Below, piece by piece: positions 54,211 to 64,000 of a stretch of DNA of 64,000 nt; the stretch's first letter is position 1, and each line of letters starts with the position of its first letter. The DNA lies in NCBI RefSeq assembly GCF_009866765.1, contig NZ_CP019431.1:5600001-5664000 (forward strand), read 5' to 3'. The notes beneath the pieces are model-generated. The model saw only the letters and a program-made list of their open reading frames with translations, was not told the origin of the DNA and did not search any database. A program made the translations under genes and the position numbers. This DNA is from Pseudomonas sp. S35. Its GTDB lineage: Bacteria; Pseudomonadota; Gammaproteobacteria; Pseudomonadales; Pseudomonadaceae.

Positions 54211-54218
54211 CACAAGGG

Positions 54219-54623
54219 TCACGGGCGTGCTTCGCGCGCCCCGCCACTCCATCCTGGCGCAGGCTGTATAACCAGCACCAGGCCGGAGAACCCTAGCACA
54301 AGATAGCTGAACAACTGCCAGCGCAACGCTTGCGGCAGCCAAACATGCACAATGCCGTACATTGCACACGCATACAGCGCCATCAACAGCAGTTGGCCGC
54401 GAATATCCCGCCACAAACTCCCCAAGCCTTCAGCCTTGACCAGCACCAATGCCTGGATCGTCACGCACGCCGCCGCAAAACCCACCAGCAGCGCACTCAG
54501 TAATCCATCGATCTCATCGATCAACAACGGGGCCAGGCCAATCAGGCCCAGCGCCGGCAATACACCAATGTGCAGCAGCCACAGGCCGCCCACCCACAAC
54601 ATCTGGGCAAGCTGCCACAGCAT
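54219..54623 (-). CDS. DUF4149 small membrane protein
   Basis: 134 residues from ATG 54623 with four predicted membrane helices (LAQMLWVGGLWLLHIGVLPALG and following). Function unknown. The start codon is immediately preceded by a nine-base GC-rich hairpin (54624-54646) and has no SD. A longer TTG-started frame reaching into greA is less likely. It is the last gene downstream of carAB-greA. Confidence 0.7.
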   Translation of the reverse strand: MLWQLAQMLWVGGLWLLHIGVLPALGLIGLAPLLIDEIDGLLSALLVGFAAACVTIQALVLVKAEGLGSLWRDIRGQLLLMALYACAMYGIVHVWLPQALRWQLFSYLVLGFSGLVLVIQPAPGWSGGAREARP

Positions 54624-54646
54624 GGCGCCCGCACGAAGCGGGCGCC
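54624..54646 (-). terminator. Hairpin after greA abutting the DUF4149 start codon
   Basis: GGCGCCCGC / GCGGGCGCC with a five-base loop, between the greA stop (54652) and the DUF4149 start (54623). In the minus direction it is followed directly by ATG rather than T. Confidence 0.6.
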
Positions 54647-54651
54647 GCCTT

Positions 54652-55124
54652 TCAGACGTGACGAACTTCAACAATCTCGTACTCGATCACGCCACCAGGT
54701 GTTTTTACCGCCACCACGTCACCCTCTTCCTTGGCAATCAAGGCGCGAGCCAGCGGTGAACCGACGGAGATCTTACCGAGCTTGAAGTCCGCTTCGTCTT
54801 CGCCAACGATGTGGTAGACAACGCTTTCGTCAGTCTCGACGTTGGCGATTTCCACTGTCGTGCCGAAAATCACCTTGCCGGTTTTCGGAATGCTCGTGAC
54901 GTCGATGACCACCTGATTCTGAATCCGGCCTTCAATGTCACGAATTCGCGCTTCCACCATGCCTTGCTGCTCGCGGGCAGCATGGTATTCAGCGTTTTCC
55001 TTCAAATCACCCAGTTCCCGCGCCGTACCGATGTCCTGGCTCAGCTTGGGACGTACGACCTTGGTCAGATGGGCGTGCTCCTCTTCCAGGGCCTTGGCGC
55101 CCTGGACGGTCATTGGGTATTTGA

Positions 55125-55128
<4 letters not shown>
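54652..55128 (-). CDS. greA: Transcript cleavage/elongation factor GreA
   Basis: Stimulates the nascent-RNA cleavage activity of stalled RNA polymerase. 158 residues: coiled-coil finger with acidic tip (residues 1-75) and the globular domain ([25 protein letters not shown]). It overlaps the carB stop by four bases (ATGA). A carA-orf-carB-greA operon was described in P. aeruginosa. Confidence 0.97.
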
Positions 55129-58346
<3,218 letters not shown>

Positions 58347-58451
58347 GGGTTTGTCACTCAAATCCGCAGGTCAGTCGGCAAGCCGTCTTGAACAATCTTT
58401 GAAGAGCCTGCGGGGGCCACCGACGTTCGGGGCCGCCCGCAAGCCGCTCAG

Positions 58452-59588
58452 TCAGCGTCGCTTGGCCATCTCATTGATGAAACGGTCGAACAGCGGCGCT
58501 ACGTCGTTCGGGCCCGGGCTGGCTTCAGGGTGGCCCTGGAAGCTGAACGCGCTCTTGTCAGTGCGCTCGATGCCTTGCAGGGAACCGTCGAACAGCGACT
58601 TGTGAATTGCGCGGACATTGCCCGGCAGGGTCGCTTCATCTACCGCAAAACCGTGGTTCTGGCTGGTGATCATTACAACGCCAGTGTCCAGGTCTTGTAC
58701 CGGGTGGTTGGCACCGTGGTGGCCGTGGCCCATTTTCAGGGTCTTGGCGCCAGAGGCCAAGGCCAGCAGTTGGTGACCCAGGCAAATACCGAATACCGGG
58801 ATCTCGGTCTCCAGCACTTGCTTGATGGCCTCAATAGCGTAGTCGCAAGGCTCAGGGTCGCCCGGGCCGTTGGACAGGAACACACCATCCGGCTGCAGGG
58901 CCAGTACATCGCTGGCTGGGGTTTGCGCAGGCACCACGGTCACGCGGCAGCCACGCTCCACCAGCATGCGCAGGATGTTGTACTTCACACCGTAGTCGTA
59001 CGCGACCACGTGGTACGGCAGGTCAGCCGCGTCGATGGTCTCGTGACTGTCGGTCTTCAAGTCCCAGACAGTTGAGCGCCACTCGTACTGCTCCTTGGTG
59101 CTGACGACTTTCGCCAGGTCCATGCCTTTCAGGCCAGGGAAGCCTTGCGCAGCAGCAATCGCCGCTTCTTCTGAAATATTGTCACCGACCATGATGCAGC
59201 CGTTCTGCGAGCCTTTTTCACGCAGGATGCGTGTGAGGCGGCGCGTATCGATACCGGCGATCGCTACAACATTGTTGGCTTTCAGGTAATCGGACAGCGA
59301 CATCGTGTTGCGCCAATTGCTCGCAACCAGGGGCAGATCACGAATAACCAGGCCAGCCGACCACACACGATCAGACTCGATGTCTTGCGGTGTAGTACCG
59401 GTGTTGCCGATGTGCGGATAGGTCAGGGTAACGATCTGTTGGGCGTAGGAAGGATCGGTAAGGATTTCCTGATAGCCGGTCATGGCAGTGTTAAACACTA
59501 CCTCTCCAACGGTTTGACCGTCGGCTCCAATGGCTTCGCCGCGAAAAATGCTGCCATCAGCAAGGGCGAGTATGGCTGGCTTAGTCAA
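58452..59588 (-). CDS. carA: Carbamoyl-phosphate synthase small (glutamine amidotransferase) subunit
   Basis: Hydrolyses glutamine and delivers ammonia to CarB. 378 residues with N-terminal domain and class I amidotransferase domain: nucleophile Cys in GICLGHQ (about residue 269) and catalytic His-Glu in [11 protein letters not shown]. The start codon is TTG (59588), supported by GGGAGG five to ten bases upstream and by the protein start [19 protein letters not shown] terminator-like hairpin lies 46-83 bases upstream. Confidence 0.96.
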   Translation of the reverse strand: MTKPAILALADGSIFRGEAIGADGQTVGEVVFNTAMTGYQEILTDPSYAQQIVTLTYPHIGNTGTTPQDIESDRVWSAGLVIRDLPLVASNWRNTMSLSDYLKANNVVAIAGIDTRRLTRILREKGSQNGCIMVGDNISEEAAIAAAQGFPGLKGMDLAKVVSTKEQYEWRSTVWDLKTDSHETIDAADLPYHVVAYDYGVKYNILRMLVERGCRVTVVPAQTPASDVLALQPDGVFLSNGPGDPEPCDYAIEAIKQVLETEIPVFGICLGHQLLALASGAKTLKMGHGHHGANHPVQDLDTGVVMITSQNHGFAVDEATLPGNVRAIHKSLFDGSLQGIERTDKSAFSFQGHPEASPGPNDVAPLFDRFINEMAKRR

Positions 59589-59633
59589 GAAGACCTCCCG
59601 TAAATAAAGCCTGAAAGGGCGATCGCAGGTTGT

Positions 59634-59671
59634 AAAAAAGCGGAGTGACGTATGGACACGTCACCCCGCTT
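59634..59671 (-). terminator. Terminator-like hairpin in the carA leader (possible attenuator)
   Basis: In the minus direction AAGCGG-x-GTGACGT / ACGTCAC-x-CCGCTT (13 pairs with one mismatch, six-base loop) is followed by six T (plus A-run 59634-59639). It sits 46 bases before the carA start, so it is either a transcriptional attenuator or a leftover terminator. Confidence 0.75.
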
Positions 59672-59695
59672 CTTCACTGAATTATTCTGCGCGCT

Positions 59696-59713
59696 TTTAG
59701 TGGACACACTAAA
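59696..59713. repeat. Short palindrome upstream of carA
   Basis: TTTAGTG-N4-CACTAAA, a seven-base dyad symmetry upstream of the carA leader hairpin. It has the size and symmetry of an operator; the binding protein is unknown. Confidence 0.4.
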
Positions 59714-59806
59714 GCTGTAGCTTACAGAAAAAGGCTTTTTTGGTCCACCGCTAATGAGCCTAAAAGGCAGGAGAATGCGACAGGACGTCGCTTAGCGGGT
59801 AAAAAC

Positions 59807-59833
59807 GGGGGCTTAGGATAATCCTGAGCCCCC
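59807..59833 (-). terminator. Intrinsic terminator after dapB
   Basis: GGGGGCT-x-AGGAT / ATCCT-x-AGCCCCC followed in the minus direction by TTTTT. It ends the dapB transcript 15 bases after the stop. Confidence 0.88.
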
Positions 59834-59847
59834 ATTTTAGCTACTGA

Positions 59848-60663
<816 letters not shown>

Positions 60664-61788
60664 TTACAAATCGCCAAAGAAGCGCTTCACGCCATCGAAG
60701 AAACCTGCGGTTTTTGGCGAGTGCGATTCATCACCTTCCAACGAGCTACGGAACTCTTCCAGCAGTTCGCGCTGACGACGATTCAGGTTGACCGGCGTTT
60801 CCACCGCCACGCGACACATCAAGTCGCCCGCACCACCACCACGCACCGGCGCAACGCCCTTACCTCGGATACGGAACTGTTTGCCAGTCTGCGTACCTTC
60901 AGGGATCTTGAGCTTCACGCGACCATCAAGGGTCGGGATTTCCAGCTCGCCCCCCAAGGCTGCATCGACAAAACTGATCGGCACTTCGCAGAACAGATGC
61001 TTACCGTCACGCTGGAAGATCGAGTGCTCGCGCACATTGATCACCACGTACAGGTCACCGGTTGGACCGCCCTGAGTACCCGCCTCGCCTTCACCAGACA
61101 GGCGAATACGATCACCGGTATCCACACCCGCCGGCACTTTCACCGACAGGGTCTTGTACTCTTCGACACGCCCTTCGCCGTGACAGGAATCGCACGGATC
61201 GGAAATGATCTTGCCCTGGCCGTGGCAGCGCGGGCAGGTCTGCTGCACCGAGAAAAAGCCCTGCTGCATGCGAACCTGACCAATACCACCGCACGTCGGG
61301 CAGGTAATTGGCGCGGAGCCTTTCTTGGCACCCGAACCGTCGCACGGCTTGCAGTTGACCAGCGTCGGCACGCGAATATTGACACTGGTACCGCGCACGG
61401 CCTCTTCCAGATTCAACTCCAGGGTGTAGCGCAAGTCACTGCCACGCTGGGCACCACCGCGCTGACCACCCCGACCACCGCCGAAGAAATCACTGAAGAC
61501 GTCACCGAAGATATCGGAGAAGTTCTGACCACCAAAACCCGCACCGCCGCCGCCCATGCTTGGGTCGACACCGGCATGACCATACTGATCGTAGGCCGCG
61601 CGCTTGTTGGGATCAGACAGACATTCGTAGGCCTCGTTGGCCTCCTTGAACATTTCCTCGGATTCTTTGCTATCCGGATTACGGTCCGGGTGGTGCTTCA
61701 TCGCCAGGCGACGGTAAGCCTTTTTCAGGTCCGCCTCGCTGGAGCCGCGTTCCACACCCAATACTTCGTAATAGTCACGCTTTGCCAT
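60664..61788 (-). CDS. dnaJ: Chaperone DnaJ (Hsp40)
   Basis: Co-chaperone that delivers substrates to DnaK and stimulates its ATPase. 374 residues from ATG 61788: J-domain with HPD ([11 protein letters not shown], about residue 33), Gly/Phe-rich segment, four CxxCxGxG zinc motifs ([32 protein letters not shown]; about residues 144-205) and C-terminal substrate-binding domain. In-frame residues upstream to 61800 are not conserved-like. Separated from dnaK by 318 bases. Confidence 0.98.
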   Translation of the reverse strand: MAKRDYYEVLGVERGSSEADLKKAYRRLAMKHHPDRNPDSKESEEMFKEANEAYECLSDPNKRAAYDQYGHAGVDPSMGGGGAGFGGQNFSDIFGDVFSDFFGGGRGGQRGGAQRGSDLRYTLELNLEEAVRGTSVNIRVPTLVNCKPCDGSGAKKGSAPITCPTCGGIGQVRMQQGFFSVQQTCPRCHGQGKIISDPCDSCHGEGRVEEYKTLSVKVPAGVDTGDRIRLSGEGEAGTQGGPTGDLYVVINVREHSIFQRDGKHLFCEVPISFVDAALGGELEIPTLDGRVKLKIPEGTQTGKQFRIRGKGVAPVRGGGAGDLMCRVAVETPVNLNRRQRELLEEFRSSLEGDESHSPKTAGFFDGVKRFFGDL

Positions 61789-62106
61789 AAGTCTTTGCAC
61801 TCTTAAGGACGTTCAGCCAGACCCTCCTGAGCCTTGCTGAACTCGTTGAGCCCCAATACAGGCCCGGACCCAACTCACGTCAATTCAACGATCCTGGTCA
61901 TTACTACTTTTTAGCCAGGGACCCGGCCAAAAACGCGGTATTTATTGCTCGGAAAGCAGGAGCATTCCCGATCACACCGCCAACATCCGAACACTGTCGC
62001 ATGCTGTAAAAATTCGCATACCCCAGACACGCCAACGCGGGAGCAAGCTCCCGCGCGGCGACATCCTACCAGTCACCGCTTGATAGCGGTCAACCGGGCG
62101 ACCAAC
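61789..62106 (-). other. Intergenic region between dnaK and dnaJ
   Basis: 318 bases without a recognisable gene. It contains one near-perfect GC-rich palindrome (62036-62055) just after the dnaK stop in the minus direction. I see no other gene or convincing promoter. Confidence 0.7.
62036..62055 (-). repeat. REP-like hairpin after dnaK
   Basis: CGCGGGAGC AA GCTCCCGCG, a perfect nine-base dyad with a two-base spacer, 51 bases after the dnaK stop. It resembles the GGGAGC..GCTCCC core common in Pseudomonas REP elements. It may be a terminator or an mRNA stabiliser. Confidence 0.6.

Positions 62107-64000
<1,894 letters not shown>

Noticed and set aside
59777..59782. ArgR-type half-site TGTCGC (minus strand) upstream of carA
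   Set aside because: Only the first six bases match the P. aeruginosa ArgR consensus as I remember it; the second element is missing, so the site is not supported.

Overview
The window is a stretch of chromosomal core genome from a fluorescent Pseudomonas, most likely of the P. fluorescens/P. putida side of the genus. The evidence is the GC-rich coding, the cbrX-cbrA-cbrB-CrcZ-pcnB block, a Fur-controlled PrrF small RNA beside a heme ABC transporter, a TPR lipoprotein (LpoP type) next to PBP1B, and a gene order that, from memory, runs colinear and inverted with P. aeruginosa PA4691 to PA4761. I see no insertion sequence, prophage, CRISPR array, integron or rRNA operon.

Layout. 1-6.2 kb (minus strand): msrQ-msrP (periplasmic methionine sulfoxide repair), pssA (phosphatidylserine synthesis), then ilvI-ilvH-ilvC (branched-chain amino acids) behind a leader of about 260 nt. 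6.4-9.8 kb (minus): a YqcC protein, lipoprotein LpoP and PBP1B (mrcB). 9.9-12.4 kb (plus): an APH/P-loop kinase fusion, a pentapeptide-repeat protein and a TfoX C-terminal-like protein. 12.5-15.5 kb: PrrF sRNA (plus) facing the tail of the heme transporter operon hmuT-hmuU-hmuV (minus), with Fur-box-like sites at both ends. 15.5-17.7 kb: a small Rieske protein, sfsA and an aminotransferase. 18-24.6 kb (plus): dksA-gluQ, then the carbon/nitrogen control block cbrX-cbrA-cbrB and the CrcZ RNA that CbrB is expected to switch on through a sigma-54 promoter. 24.7-37.4 kb (plus): pcnB-folK, panB-panC, pgi, acs, a DUF2236 protein, an rRNA methyltransferase-like protein and a large DUF748/AsmA-like protein. 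37.5-38.2 kb: a duplicated BON-domain periplasmic protein (minus).

38.5-53.8 kb (minus) is the conserved translation/RNA/cell-biology superoperon, in transcription order rlmE, ftsH, folP, glmM, tpiA, secG, tRNA-Leu(GAG), tRNA-fMet(CAT), rimP, nusA, infB, rbfA, truB, rpsO, pnp. yhbY is divergent from rlmE. 54.2-64 kb (minus) is dnaK (cut by the window end), dnaJ, dapB, carA, carB, greA and a small DUF4149 membrane protein.

The most informative signals are non-coding: PrrF with its Fur box; CrcZ with six A-rich CA motifs; a matching CA motif at the acs ribosome binding site; a candidate leader ORF in front of ilvI; a terminator-like hairpin just upstream of a TTG-started carA; an RBS-sequestering hairpin at msrP; a sigma-54-like site in front of the BON gene; and tandem terminators between tRNA-fMet and rimP. 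I did not find a convincing wholly novel multi-gene system. The least characterised proteins are the kinase fusion at 9.9 kb, the DUF2236 protein and the DUF748/OmpA-like protein.
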